DNA from: Phialocephala subalpina
Taxonomy: Eukaryota; Ascomycota; Leotiomycetes; Helotiales; Mollisiaceae
DNA: 18,657 bases
Assembly: GCA_900073065.1 (NCBI GenBank)
Contig: FJOG01000051.1
Span: 253,651-272,307 of the forward strand
Reading direction: 5' to 3'
Position 1 is the stretch's first letter; every line of letters starts with the position of its first letter. Made by a program: the position numbers and the translations under genes. This document shows, one piece after another, positions 1 through 10,223 of the stretch. The notes under the pieces are model-generated. The model was not told where the DNA came from. It saw only the letters and a program-made list of their open reading frames with translations, and made no database searches.

Positions 1-1160
1 AGCAACTGACATAGTCCGCCCTTGCTGGAGTCGGATTTCAATGCGGCAATTGTAAGGTAGGACCTTTGGTAGACGTAGTACATGGTTGCTGACTCGTGCC
101 TCCAGTCTTCAGGATCATCCTGTATGATGCACAGTGAATCGACCCAAAGAAAACGGATTCCAAGTCTCCGGGTCACCAGAATAGCGTCCTGTAAAGTTTT
201 CGGTAAGGTAGGGACATCGATGCCCAGTTGAGGATCCTGATACTTCTTGAAATTGGCTCGCTTTAAACATGAATCTTGTTTGCCTCCCCAACAATAGCTC
301 AAAGTTGTATAGCGACCTTGAATATTCTTAACGGCAGGACAAATGATATGGACCCGCTCAGTTCGACTATCCGGATATGTGCCCACATCAATTACCCGGG
401 TAGGAAGGTACATGGGGTTCTTTTGTGACATGCGACATTCTGAATGCGTTGACAGGCATTGTTTGATCATATCATCTAGCCACTGAATCGTGGCAGAACT
501 GGAAGTAGAAACAGGCAAAGCGGGCATAGAACTCAAAGACCAGGAAGTCGGCGAGGCTATTTGATCGTGCTGTTCGTTAGAAATGAAGATTATAAATCAT
601 CGGGCACGGCGGTGAAAACGAACACTCCAAGAACTCTAGTAATGGTCGAGGAAGTACTGACCAAATTCTACATTAAGGCCCTCATCAAGATCTTCGTAGG
701 ACGGCCGTGATCTATCATACAATCCAACGTCGACCAAAAGCCGCGGCCCATGCGGCATGGAACTCGATGTAGAGGAGTATACGTCCATGTATATTCCGTA
801 GAATTTCTGTTCGCGTCTTTCCCTAAGCTCCAGTCCTTTCCGATCCATGTGACCTTGTACACTGTACCACATCATAGAGCAGAGATGACAGCCTTTCCTT
901 CCTGAGAGCAAGAGTTCGTTTCCAGTAGGATGTACCTCCGATCGCAAAGTCACGCCGACGCGGGCATCGAACGTGTAGTTACCGTTTTCATACTCTCTTT
1001 GCGCTTTTGGTAGGTTTTCCTTTACCCAATCTTTGATCGACTCGCACCAAGTACAGAGCCGATTTAATTGCACATTTTCGTATACATCTTCATCACCGGA
1101 GCGGGCTGGGATGAATTTTCCGGGCAGATAGTCGGGCAATAGAGGAGAGAGACTTGACAT
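1..1160 (-). CDS. HET-domain (heterokaryon incompatibility) protein, 3' end outside window
   Basis: Proteins with this domain take part in fungal non-self recognition and cell death. The N-terminal part carries a CxxC pair (LCTWC) and a second one (CHLC), a layout common ahead of HET domains. After an intron the HET core is plain: RYTTLSYCWGG, then LPKTLQDAI, GIRFLWVDSLCIIQ, DDPEDW and the SATMYYVYQ stretch. The likely exons are 1160-662 and 556-<1. The intron (661-557, 105 nt) has donor GTCAGT, a CTAAC branch site near 577 and acceptor AG at 558-557; this pairing keeps the frame, while the nearer acceptor at 571-570 does not. I chose ATG 1160 (MSSLSPLLP) because the in-frame extension to 1370 does not look like protein. 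The gene runs off the left edge, so domains downstream of HET are unknown. The family call is firm; the start and intron ends are less so. Confidence 0.85.
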
Positions 1161-2238
1161 ATGGTAAAGCGTGCACGTCTCCGGTAAGAGTATGGCTTTC
1201 GTGAATGGCTTTTGACAATGGGTTTCCTGTTCAGCACTTCCTCCGGTAGTTGTTTTTCGTTCTAGAATTTGGGAACGTACAAAGAGATGAAAATTGGGAC
1301 TATGCCTTTGATCGAGGAAAGGGTTCCTGCAAGAAAGAAATTTCGAGGCGCTTTGTTTACGTAAGAACACGTGTTGGAAAAATCATGTTTTACAAGTCTT
1401 GGCACTTTCTCTAGTTGTTGGTGCCTTATTTTATGCCTTAGAAAGCTGCCGCAAATCGTGCAAGGCGTGCCATCGAGATATAATAGCTATTCCACCCTTT
1501 ATAAACTAATCTCGCTATATTTAATACCTATAAGACGTTGCATAGTCGGGGTATATAGAAGGCCAAAATGGGTTCTATATTATTGTGCGCAGGCTGACTC
1601 AGGGGCGTGCTCAGGATGCTCTGCTCAAGCATGCTCGGGCTCTAACCAGGTACGCTCACCCTCGGCTCAGGTTAAAGCAGCAGCTGCTCACGCCCGGAGA
1701 CTAAAACGGAAATGGCGAGGATATGATTAGAGTCCGACTTTCCTGGCAGTCTAGAGTGTCCTGGCAAGGCTGGAGATCAAAAAGCTGCGTGTAGGCAATA
1801 ACCTTCGTCATATTGGGAATGACAAGGGATTTTGGATGAAACGGTGCATTGATTTCTGTTGTTCTCCTCTCCTATCGCTATGACAAGCAGGAATGATTCC
1901 TTCAACCTCGAATCCAGCTCGATTCCGAATACGCCAATTCACAATCAACACATGCATGCATGCATTTTCAACCAAGACCAGTTCCACGCAAACCCGCCAG
2001 CAGATATTGATTGCATCTCCCATCCATTGTCCCACCTATCCCAGGACTTTCTCCAAACCATCAAATTGAATCGTCACGGTGGTACACTTCACCCTTCTAA
2101 AGAGCGAACCGGACATTCGCTGCACCTCTCATGCCCACAAGGACCACATATCGTCACTGCCCGGTCATTCCACGGTCGTTCATTATCAATTTAGTCAAGA
2201 TCCCCAAATTCACTCGACTATCAAGTTCGATCGATATG
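1161..2238. other. Intergenic region with a degenerate GCTCA repeat
   Basis: Upstream of the HET gene lies a TATAAA-like site (about 1499-1505, minus-strand reading) that could serve it. Positions 1589-1705 hold a degenerate GCTCA-rich repeat, annotated separately. Short open frames exist around 1371-1730 and 1859-2194, but they lack recognisable motifs or fungal splice structure and I do not call them genes. From 1740 to 2238 I see nothing definite. Confidence 0.5.
1589..1715. repeat. Degenerate GCTCA/TGAGC repeat, copy 1
   Basis: Read on the minus strand this stretch repeats TGAGC at irregular spacing of about 8-21 nt. Its core, TGAGC-AGCTGCTGCTTTAAC followed by CTGAGCCGAGGGTGAGCG, aligns well by eye with copy 3 near 17512-17612 (TGAGC-TGTTGCTGCTATAGC, then CTGAGCTGTGGGTGAGCC), and both end beside GGAAATGG on the plus strand. 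A weaker relative lies at 12262-12345. It looks like a dispersed, decayed repeat family of unknown type. Confidence 0.5.
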
Positions 2239-3155
2239 TTAGAAATAAATATCGCGCATGATAGCCTCAAGATTAATGGGATCATCAAAGCTGACAAAAT
2301 CATCGAAGTCCACATCCTTTTGGAATTCCAAAGGAGTGGGAGCTGGGGCGGAGGGTGGTGGCTTTGAGCTGTGGGCCGGAATAGATGTTGTAGCTTGCTG
2401 TGTCGACGTCTCTGGTTCGAGAGCTGAAGTAGAGGGTGTAGGCCGTGTGGATGACTCTCACCTGGCTTCAGCTGGTCGAGACGGTTGAGGTTGATCGGGG
2501 GTAGGAGCTTTTCCGTTTCCCTCTGGTTCGACACCACTTTGAAGAGGCTGTTTAGCTTTGCCCTAGGATGAAGATTAGTCGAGGGTCTGTTGAGATAGGA
2601 CGAGGCATCATACCACATTCCCGAACAAGAGGGTTATTTTGCGTTGACAACTTTCTGCTTTGGCAAGCTTACTGGCTGAGCGGGACAGTTTGCTGGTCGT
2701 GCCTGTGGTTTGTTGTTGCTTGTTTTCTGTCGCGGGCTCGATATCCATCGTTGTTCCTGACGATGACTTTGAGTTATCGCCCACGGCTAGGAGTGCGGTA
2801 ATTTCTGGAACTGAGTCGGAGTCGCTGCTTGCTGGTAATTTGGTATCTAGCGCTGTTCTGACGGTGACTTCGAGTTGTCGCCCATGGTAGGAGTTGCGGT
2901 AATTTCTGCTGCTGAATCAGGGCCGCTGCCTGTGATCTTTGGTTTGTCGTCTGTCGCGGGTTGCGGATCGAATACCGTTCCGGACTGCTAGTTCAACCTT
3001 GTCCAACGGTATAGGATCCTTGGAACGAACCAACTGATGAACGGTATTCAGGATTTCGTTTGCGGGTGGAGGTGGACCTGGGCGAACATTATGCTTTCAC
3101 CATTCGCAGGTATATCGGTATCGCTGAGATCGGTGGGAACTTGGGGGGTGGACAT
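2239..3155 (-). pseudogene. Broken gene for a low-complexity protein with internal tandem repeats
   Basis: I do not recognise the family. A start codon at 3155 in good context (CACACAATG) opens MSTPQVPTDLSDTDIP. Coding-like sequence then continues by frame switches: PPPPANEILNTVHQLVRS in a second frame, a return to the first frame at about 2990, and the second frame again from about 2861. A likely 51-nt intron (2613-2563; GTATGA, GACTAAT branch, CCTAG) follows. The last exon is Pro/Ser/Thr rich and ends in an acidic tail (DVDFDDFVSFDDPINL ... IMRDIYF) at stop 2239. An in-frame TGA lies at 2460-2458. The middle holds three repeats (2984-2862, 2861-2761, 2760-2701) beginning SGT and sharing EITA and GDNSKS. 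The second copy lacks one G that the other two have, which explains that frame switch. Assembly indels are an alternative to true decay. Confidence 0.5.
2701..2984 (-). repeat. Three-copy tandem repeat inside the broken gene
   Basis: Minus-strand units start at 2984, 2861 and 2760 and are about 123, 101 and 60 nt long. Units 1 and 2 both encode a segment close to DS-x-x-EITA followed by GDNSKS. Units 1 and 3 share SGT-x-x-D-x-x-PAT near their starts. The unit starts read TCCGGAAC, TCAGAAC and TCAGGAAC, so only the middle unit is short by one G. Confidence 0.6.
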
Positions 3156-4610
3156 TGTGTGATCTCGGCTCGGTGGTGTCATGATTTAAAGGAATGCGGG
3201 GTTGAATTATTTCTTTCGGTGACGTTGTAAATATCTTTTTCAGAACGAGTGGTGTTGTATTATTGTTTGGAAGTTTGAGGCTGCACCGAAAGAAGTAGGC
3301 ACCATATTCCTTGATTGATGAGGAAGGTACGATGAAGGTCGGAGCTCATCCGAAATTGGAAGGCTCGAGTGAAGCTCAAGAATGATAATCGGGAAGGTAC
3401 GGTGGCGGTAGGAACTTGGAAGGAGTCAAGCTACTGATTTTTTGAAGTCAACCTCGATATGTCAAATTCTCAATGTTCCAGGAATCCTAGGACATTAAAA
3501 CCGTGCGGTTGGCTGGAAGCCGAAGAGCTTGACCAGCAAGAGCGAAGGATAGGTGACGCTTCTTGAGCCTCTCTTCATCGTTCCAGCTTCACCAAGTCAT
3601 CAAAGAAGTCTCATTTTAGCTTACAAGTTCGTCTCAAAATCTCGAAGAGCGATTCAAAAATCGCAGCGTTCTCGGGCTTCAATTTCCCTGCCTTGCAAGC
3701 ACTTTTACTGTTAAGCCTACTTAATTGCCTCGCCAGAGCTGGGAGATTGAGAGCGCTGAACCAAACGATTCCTTAATCATAAATGAAAAGAGTTTTAATG
3801 GTCCCGTCTCTAGCAAATTGAATGCAAGCTCCATCTTTCTTCACGCTCGCCTGTAGAAGTAGGTGCAAAGAGGATACTCTCGGGGAATAAAATTGTTGAT
3901 ACCCATAGTCAAAGTCCCTCAAGAATGCAGCTGGTGCACAGCCTTGCCTTGTGCAGATTCACTAGTCTCGATCAGTCTGTACAAGCTTGCAAATGATAAG
4001 CGAGAGCATTTCCTTTAAAGATAAATTTGTCCCACTTGGGTAATGCTATTTCCATGACATTTGTGGCAAACACTTGGCAGTACTAAGCCAGCCACAATTG
4101 GGCAAAACCCACGATTTTTATCACAAATCATCTGATCGCTTGGCTGTCATCAACTTCTTGGCTGTCAGCATCTTACTAAGTTCACCGCATTTCCTCATTG
4201 CTATTTGACGAAGCATATCCTCAACGTGGTTTTGTCGTCGGCCGGAGTTGAGCTAGCAAATTTTGGATATGTTCACCGCGTGGGGTCTTTCCAGCTGCCT
4301 TTGGACGAAGCAGTATGCTAGAACTTCTCGGTGCGCAGTATTCGGGGGGTGTTTGTACTCAGCTGGGTTTTCGGCGCCATAAGCATCCGCCTCCGCCAAT
4401 GCTGATATGCCAACCTTTTAGCTGATGCTCGAAGAGCCCGCACCGAAAGGCTACCGTTCTTCGACTATATAGTAGACTTTCAATTCTACATCTCCGGTAT
4501 TAGCATCTAACGGCAAATATCTTTATCCTACCATTGATCATTTCTTCCCTCCATTTTATCTTCTTCATTGCTTTTGATTTTTAATTCATTTTTCCATTTG
4601 TTACTCCACC
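3156..4610. other. Long intergenic region upstream of the esterase
   Basis: I see no convincing gene in either direction over about 1.45 kb. There is a weak imperfect duplication of a GGAAGGTACG-containing segment near 3325 and 3395. A short hairpin (GCGATT, CAAA loop, AATCGC) lies at 3649-3664. The last 150 bp carry the esterase core promoter and a strongly CT-rich leader (about 4530-4610), typical of highly expressed fungal genes. Confidence 0.5.
4465..4473 (+). promoter_or_regulatory. Probable TATA box of the esterase gene
   Basis: CTATATAG-type TATA element about 140 nt upstream of the ATG at 4611, followed by a pyrimidine-rich leader. Its position fits a transcript with a leader of roughly 100 nt. 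Confidence 0.45.
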
Positions 4611-5831
4611 ATGTCAAAACTATTTCCATCCTCTACGTTGCTTGCCCTTTTGACTTATGTCTCTGCTACTCCAATTTACACAAAGCCAACACACCAACCA
4701 AGCGCGTTCAATCTCCCTACGAGCTATGCTGCCCTCGGAGATAGCTTCTCTGCTGGTCTTGGCTCTGGATTCTTCTTGAACATTTCCGCAGACCGGTCTG
4801 ACAGTAAGGGAACCTCTCCATGCTTTCACCTCGACCTTGAATGCTAACAATTCAAGTTGCTTGTGCGCGTCAAGATGGGTCATATCCTACACAGCTTCTA
4901 GAATTGAACCCTTTCGTGGATGAGCATCTTGATTTCGAATTCACCGCCTGCTCTGGCGATGTCCTCGATGACATTGATGGTCAAGTAGCGAAGCTTACCG
5001 GCAAGACGTTCGATCTTATCACACTCACCATTGGAGGAAACGACTTCGGGTTCTCTGACATCGCAGTATGCAGGCCTTCCCTCCTAGCAACAGCAGAAAC
5101 TAACATAGTCTCAGGCAGCATGCGTCTACCCAACACTCATAGACGGGGTCAAAGACTTCCAAGGAATCTGCGACGCCGCCTTCGACGAGGGCTTTGCTCA
5201 GGTGGCGAACCAATCCAACTGGGACAAATACGCACAGAAGCTGTCTCTCATCAAACACGATTTGTTAAACCCCGCCGGCAGAGTCTTCATCACTGGTTAC
5301 CCAAAGTTCTTCGCTGAACCAGAACACGGCGATGCATGCGACTCCATATCCTTCTTCCCTATCCCTAAACTCGCAGCTCTCAACATGACGGCCGCCAATC
5401 GTCTCCGGGCGAATGATCTCACAGTCCAAATCAACAACGGAATCGAGAACGTGATCTGCGCAAATGGCGGCCCGGATGTGGAATTTGTAGATTTCGACAG
5501 GCTACTAGAGGGGAAGAGATTCTGTGAGCCGGCAAATACGGAGGATCCTATTGGCGCGAATGATCCGAATGTGCTTTTCAACGATCTCACTACGATTCTG
5601 GCTGTGCCTGGGATCGCAGAGGCTGAGAAGCAAACTCCTGGGTTGACGGGCATTGATATCACGGATAAGATACAGCAGAGCTCGGTGTTCCATCCTAAGG
5701 CTGCGGCACATCGAATTCTTGCCGCTGAGTTGAATTTCAGGATTCTGCTTGAGTCCTTCGTTCTGGTAAGCTGTTTGACTTCATTTCGTGCTGGCGCAAA
5801 AGCTGACGGCACATAGATTCAGAAGTACTGA
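4611..5831 (+). CDS. Secreted SGNH/GDSL-type esterase (lipase-like)
   Basis: Predicted extracellular ester hydrolase of the SGNH superfamily. Exons are 4611-4803, 4857-5065, 5115-5765 and 5817-5831, giving 355 aa. The introns (53, 49 and 51 nt) have donors GTAAGG, GTATGC and GTAAGC and clear branch sites (GCTAAC, ACTAAC, CTGACG). Residues 1-20 (MSKLFPSSTLLALLTYVSA) form a signal peptide. Block I is ALGDSFSAG with nucleophile Ser45. CARQDGSYP near 67-75 is typical of the SEST-like branch. Block III is IGGND with Asn126. The catalytic His is His327 in SSVFHP. Without the last intron the frame would read on to a stop at 5816 and end in an odd tail; splicing gives a four-codon last exon (IQKY). 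NIS, NMT and NQS sites could be glycosylated. The superfamily call is firm; the substrate is unknown. Confidence 0.9.
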
Positions 5832-6097
5832 TGTGATTGATGTTCTGTTCAAGACCGAAGATGACAAAGGCCATGCTTTGAGTCTCAGCGAAGTGCGAGC
5901 CTTGAAATGCAAGAGTTGAAACATCTCCGGTTCTAGCATAAAGATTAAGGAGTTTTGGATATTTGATTTAGAATTTGTTGCATAGCGTGTGGAGTTTGTC
6001 AATTGAGATTGAAAGCGAGTCTTATTCTAACACGGCGTCACTTTCTGCGGTCCCGCTATTCTCATCTTTCTTGAAGTCCTATGGGATTACTAGTACC

Positions 6098-7288
6098 CTA
6101 TGCATGCTTTGCAACCTCGATGACAATCTTTTGCGCGGACACTCCCTTTCTCAACATGTTAATTCCCTCCTGTACCCTCTCCAATCCGCCTTCAAGAATC
6201 AACGGGTCTGGTTTCGCTTGAAACTTCCCTGTAGCCAAAGCTTGAGGGATGAATTTCTTCCAAATGTAGTCCCCAAGCTGAAAATCCACAAACCCAGGAT
6301 CGAGTCCATTAGCTGCATAGTTGTTAGCAATGGTTTATTCAAGCACAAGACATTTGAAGCGCACTGAATTTTATTTCGACATTGTCAAACCCGGTTTTCA
6401 CAGGAAACAGAACGATGGGAAGCAACCCCCCACCAATTCCGCTCAAGAGCTCCGCGCAAGCTTTTTGTGAGCTCTCAGTGCTGGTAACGTCAAAGATGAC
6501 ATCGCCCTTCTTCAGAACTTTCCTGATTTTCTCGACGACGTTGGGAGCTTTGTAATCGAAGTAGTGGGTCGCACCAAGGCTTTTCACATACGCCTCATTG
6601 TGTGGCCCAGCGGTTGTGGCTACAGTCAAGCCAGCCGCCACTGCTAGTCAGCAGGTAAAGTCAGCATTCTTCGAGCTGTTGACATGGGAGGTCCGCTAAC
6701 TGAATCGCTGATGAGCCAACAGAGGAACTGCCACCCCAGATTAGGACAGTCTTTCCAGTTGGCGTCGGATTCAAAGACGGGTAAGGGAGTTTGAGCATTG
6801 TGAAAAGTCCTGTTACCGCCGTATCGATCGAGAGAGGGAGCACAGCAGCATGGGCTAATGGAAGCGAATCCGGGATCTCAGTGATGAGAATCTCACGAGT
6901 AGTAGAGCAGAGTTGATAGCCAGCGTTGGCGGCCTTGTGGGTTAGGATGCTGTCGCAGTGTCCAATGACTCGTTGCCCAACTTTGAATCGAGTCACGGCA
7001 GAGCCAAGTTGTGCAACCGTACCAGCGACATCGGTGCCGAGAATGGATGGATATGGAATTACCCAGTAAGGGTGGTCCTGGAACTATACGGAAGAACTTA
7101 GTCAAGTGGAGATCGGAGGAGAGAGATGGGGAGCTTGCCTTCCAGTCGCTGGGATTCACTGCTGCATATGCCACTTTGATCACAACTTCATTCTCTCCAG
7201 GATCAGGTGTTGGTCCAGGTCCAACTTCCAGATATTTTGCCTTCTCGAATGGAATCCATGCCGCCTTATTGTTTGTGATTTGTGCCAT
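6098..7288 (-). CDS. ToxD-like zinc-binding-type medium-chain reductase
   Basis: NAD(P)H-dependent oxidoreductase of the MDR superfamily, in the fungal group annotated as ToxD-like or trans-enoyl-reductase-like. Proposed exons are 7288-7139, 7083-6684, 6640-6365 and 6312-6098, giving 346 aa, normal for the family. The GroES-like part holds KAAWIP at the N-terminus, NEVVIKVAYAAVNPSDWK, then ILGTDVAGTVAQLG and VTRFKVGQRVIGH. The cofactor-binding Rossmann loop is LIWGGSSSVGSSAIQLA (about residues 160-180), then AAGLTV and SLGATHYFDY. The end is GVSAQKIVIEV. Catalytic-zinc ligands are not evident, so a quinone-oxidoreductase or enoyl-reductase chemistry is more likely than alcohol dehydrogenation. 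Intron 1 starts with GC; intron 2 is only 43 nt with a weak donor; intron 3 (6364-6313) uses GTGCGC with a GCTAAC branch. No polyketide synthase partner is seen nearby. Confidence 0.88.
7084..7138 (-). other. GC-AG intron of the reductase gene
   Basis: The exon ends at SDWK (AAG) and the intron opens with GCAAGC, passes a TGACTAAG branch-like site and closes TATAG. The next exon starts TTC CAG GAC CAC (FQDHPYW), in phase 0 on both sides. The DWK-x-QD join is what this reductase family shows, and no GT donor nearby preserves it. Confidence 0.75.
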
Positions 7289-7679
7289 TCTGAAAGTGAG
7301 TAAGAGAGTGTGGAATGAGGGGGAATGTATGCTGGATGATTTCTAGATGGAAAGAGCCTTCATTTATATCACTTCAGGGGGCATATCGTGCTTCGTCAAT
7401 TTCTTCAGACATGGAGCTCCGTTGAGTGTTGCATAAAAGGCAGATCAAGGCCCAGGACTGGCATTACAAACTTCCTGTCACTCGTCGGTACCCCTAAGAG
7501 TGGATCCCAAGCGAATCTCCTTTGGGCTAGTCGGGAGCTCTTAGCGAGAAATGCTACAACGGAATTCCGTCGTCGCGATGCTTCTTCCCTTCTGCTTACC
7601 AATACACACATCGTCTCAAGGAGAAGATGCAACAAACCAATGCTCTCCGCGCATTCATACTCGTACCAAAGCATCCAAC
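7289..7679. promoter_or_regulatory. Shared divergent promoter region (reductase / zinc-finger regulator)
   Basis: The two start codons face away from each other across 391 bp. A TATAAAT element on the minus strand (about 7362-7368) lies some 75 nt upstream of the reductase ATG. On the plus strand a CATAAAAGG element (7432-7440) could serve the regulator, leaving a leader of about 200 nt. Regulator binding sites such as CGG inverted pairs were not obvious by eye. Confidence 0.45.
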
Positions 7680-9476
7680 ATGGAAGATATGACTGAGATG
7701 GGGCCGACGTTAAGGTGCAGCATTTGCGACAAGAGCTTTGATAATCGTAAGTGGCAGGTGAGCTTGGGAGCTGTACCACTGACGAGATTGCAGGGAAATC
7801 ACAACTTCGTCACGCGTCTTATTGCCGGAAGGCAAGGTCTCGCGTGACTTCGAGGAAGAAGGCATGCACAGCTTGTACCAAGGCGAAAACACGTTGTGAT
7901 GCGGCTTCCTCAAAGTGTTCACGATGCTTGGCGAAGAACATCACGTGTTTTTATACTCCTGGAGCATCAAGTTCAACGGGACCAATCGCAAGCCCACCTT
8001 CAAATCATATCTCGGCACTAGATTCAAGCACCGTTTTGACACTGGCTTCAGAAGAGCCCTCGGGAAATCTAGTTTCGGAAGGCAGCAAGTCATCTACAAC
8101 CATCCGAGACCCAGCTCCGGCTCACACAGATCTTGTATCATCCTCCTTGAATACCGTAGAATGGATTTTCGAATCTGCAGGCCCCGCATCGACATCGACG
8201 GACTCTCAAATTGCCAATTACGCCAACGCAATCACGACCAGCTACTCGGATTCTCATGGAAGTACTGAACCTGTTGCTGTTCCAGGGGCAGCAACGAGTC
8301 TTTCGCAATCATTGGAAATTGATTATGGTGCGAAAGAACCTCCTCAGGAAACATGCGACAGAGAATTCGACTTGCACACTGCCTTTTCGAACCTTGGATC
8401 CATAAATGCGTTAGAGCTCCAACAATTTATTCCAAAAGTCCCTAAAGCATTCGCCCCCAGAAGCTTTCAGAATGATCAACTTTCGCTCAATAGGAGATTT
8501 GTGTTATGCACACTCCGATCATACCCAAGCATGATGCTTAGTGGGGATCCTCCTCCCTTCATTCATCGATACTATGGTTATGGGGTCGATACATCTGCAG
8601 GTAACTTGACAACGCAGGTGGCTAGGCCAGCGCCGCTCAAAAATTGTGCCAATATTGTACTTTGGTTTACGAAAAAGGACAAAGACAATATCAGATTCAT
8701 CTGGAACACTATCAAAGCAGAGACCGAAAGATTACTGAAAGAGGTTCGTTCTCCCGACTTCTCGCAAGCTGTTCTGTAATAATATTGACATGACTTGCAG
8801 CTTTGGACTGAAAGTGATCAGGATGCAGTGGCAGCACTTCAAGCTATGACGCTGTACTTTCTTCTCCGTATCTCCGAAGATAATGAGGAGGTTACGAGCT
8901 TTGATATTCAATTGATTCAGACAATGATCGTAAGCTAGGTTCCTTGCCTGATCACCATTTAGTAACACAACGGACCAGAGAATCGCTATCAGAGTCAATG
9001 TCCGGTTTCCAAATTACAACAAACCATTTGAAACCGGCTTGGCCAAGTGGGAGGACTGGATGTTAGCGGAATCTCTACGTCGGTAAGACTTCCTCTTCTG
9101 TGTCTTCAAGCTTGACCACTTTCTACAGTCGATTGCTGACTTCACACTCTTCGATCCATCCAGAACAGTAACCGTCCTCTGTCTCATTGAACTACTTTTC
9201 GAAGTGTACTCAGTCATCGGACTTCACAAGTACGATGGAAACCTATTGGCGGGCTTGTCACTGCCATGCGGGAGAAACTTGTGGAAAGCATCGACTAGAA
9301 CTGAATGGGAGACGGAATACACAACGCAACGAGATAGAGCGGTTGGGACGCGGAATTTCACTTTCAAGGATTTGACGAGTCCACAATTTCAAGCCGAGGG
9401 TACTCTCGATTCTTGGTTGACTCAATTGGATGATTTGGGGAATCTGGTAGTGGCCGCTGCAAGCATTAAGCATTAG
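7680..9476 (+). CDS. Transcription factor with C2HC zinc finger and Zn2Cys6 domain
   Basis: Predicted nuclear DNA-binding regulator. Exons are 7680-7746, 7794-8743, 8801-8929, 8979-9082 and 9164-9476, giving 520 aa; introns are 47, 57, 49 and 81 nt and all phases fit. A first finger, C13-x2-C16-x12-H29-x3-C33, is split by intron 1 and only forms after splicing. It is followed by a textbook Zn2Cys6 cluster: C47-x2-C50-x6-C57-x6-C64-x2-C67-x6-C74, with KTRCD. A Ser/Thr-rich linker (about 75-200) leads to a helical regulatory part, including ELQQFIPKVPKAF, AIRVNV, ETGLAKWEDWMLAESLRR, TVTVLCLIELLFEVYS and a C-terminus with FKDLTSPQFQAEG and LDSWLTQLDDLG. It diverges from the reductase gene, which may be a target. 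A relic of a paralogous C-terminus lies at 11505-11640. Confidence 0.88.
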
Positions 9477-10223
9477 ATACATTATTGCGCCAGTCTCAAC
9501 TGATCTCGTTTTCTACGCAAGCACGCCTACGGCCCATCAAATCCTGCAAATTCATGGACTCATTACACGAATCGATAACAGGGCAACGACTGATCATCAG
9601 TCCACGAGCAGTGACGACTTTTCAGTCGACTTCAAGGGCGGATTAAAATCGCTTAGCGCCTGTCGCTTGGGTTCTCGTTAGTCTAACCAATAACTCAGCT
9701 GACAATATGCGGATGTAAAACCTCCGCGTCTCGATCGGGAAGTAGCTTCGAGGTCCCGGCGTTTCATTCAGGGGAAGCTGATGAGGGGAAACGACAGTCT
9801 GAACCACAACGACCATCCGCTGGAAGGAAAAATTTGGACTGTTGCGAAGATTGCGTAAGCTTCACTTCATTTTTAGAGTTCGTCATGTTCGGGAGAACGG
9901 CAAGTCATCTCAAATCCGCTTCTCCAGGTCCTGATTGAAGGAACTGAGAATGAATGAGAAACTGAACTCCGCACTGAATGCAGCGGAAAGAACAAGTCCG
10001 AAGGGAAAGTCCAAAAGTGATTCTACTTACCTCTTTTGTACTGCCTGTCTAGGTTTCCGAAGTGACTGCAAGAGGAAACATTAGATGATTAATATCTGTC
10101 TCACAATGCTTGACTTCGAAGGCAGCTAGCGTAATATCAGAACAAAATACCCTTATAAGATCTCTTGCCGTCCTCTTGTGGTGTCTAGCCAGCTATCAAG
10201 CAACGGAACAGAACAAAACCACA
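9477..10223. other. Intergenic region upstream of the expansin-like gene
   Basis: About 750 bp without a convincing gene. The only functional signal I can support is the TATA element near 10153. An in-frame extension of the downstream gene back to 10110 has no signal-peptide character and is treated as leader. Confidence 0.5.
10153..10159 (+). promoter_or_regulatory. Probable TATA box of the expansin-like gene
   Basis: TTATAAG lies 65-71 nt upstream of the ATG at 10224, a normal spacing for a short fungal leader. Confidence 0.5.

Noticed and set aside
1161..1370. 70-codon N-terminal extension of the HET gene
   Set aside because: In frame, but its composition does not resemble HET-protein starts; ATG 1160 places the CxxC region at a typical distance from the N-terminus.
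1859..2194. 111-codon plus-strand open frame overlapping a 75-codon minus-strand frame
   Set aside because: Composition is unlike the clear genes here and no family features are seen on either strand.
2154..2618. 154-codon minus-strand open frame
   Set aside because: It is a shadow: the neighbouring frame encodes the acidic tail and Pro/Ser/Thr-rich exon of the broken gene, with a matching intron upstream.
3074..3097. A GT...AG pair that would explain the first frame switch of the broken gene as an intron
   Set aside because: It would be only 24 nt, too short to splice, and the next acceptor downstream gives the wrong phase.
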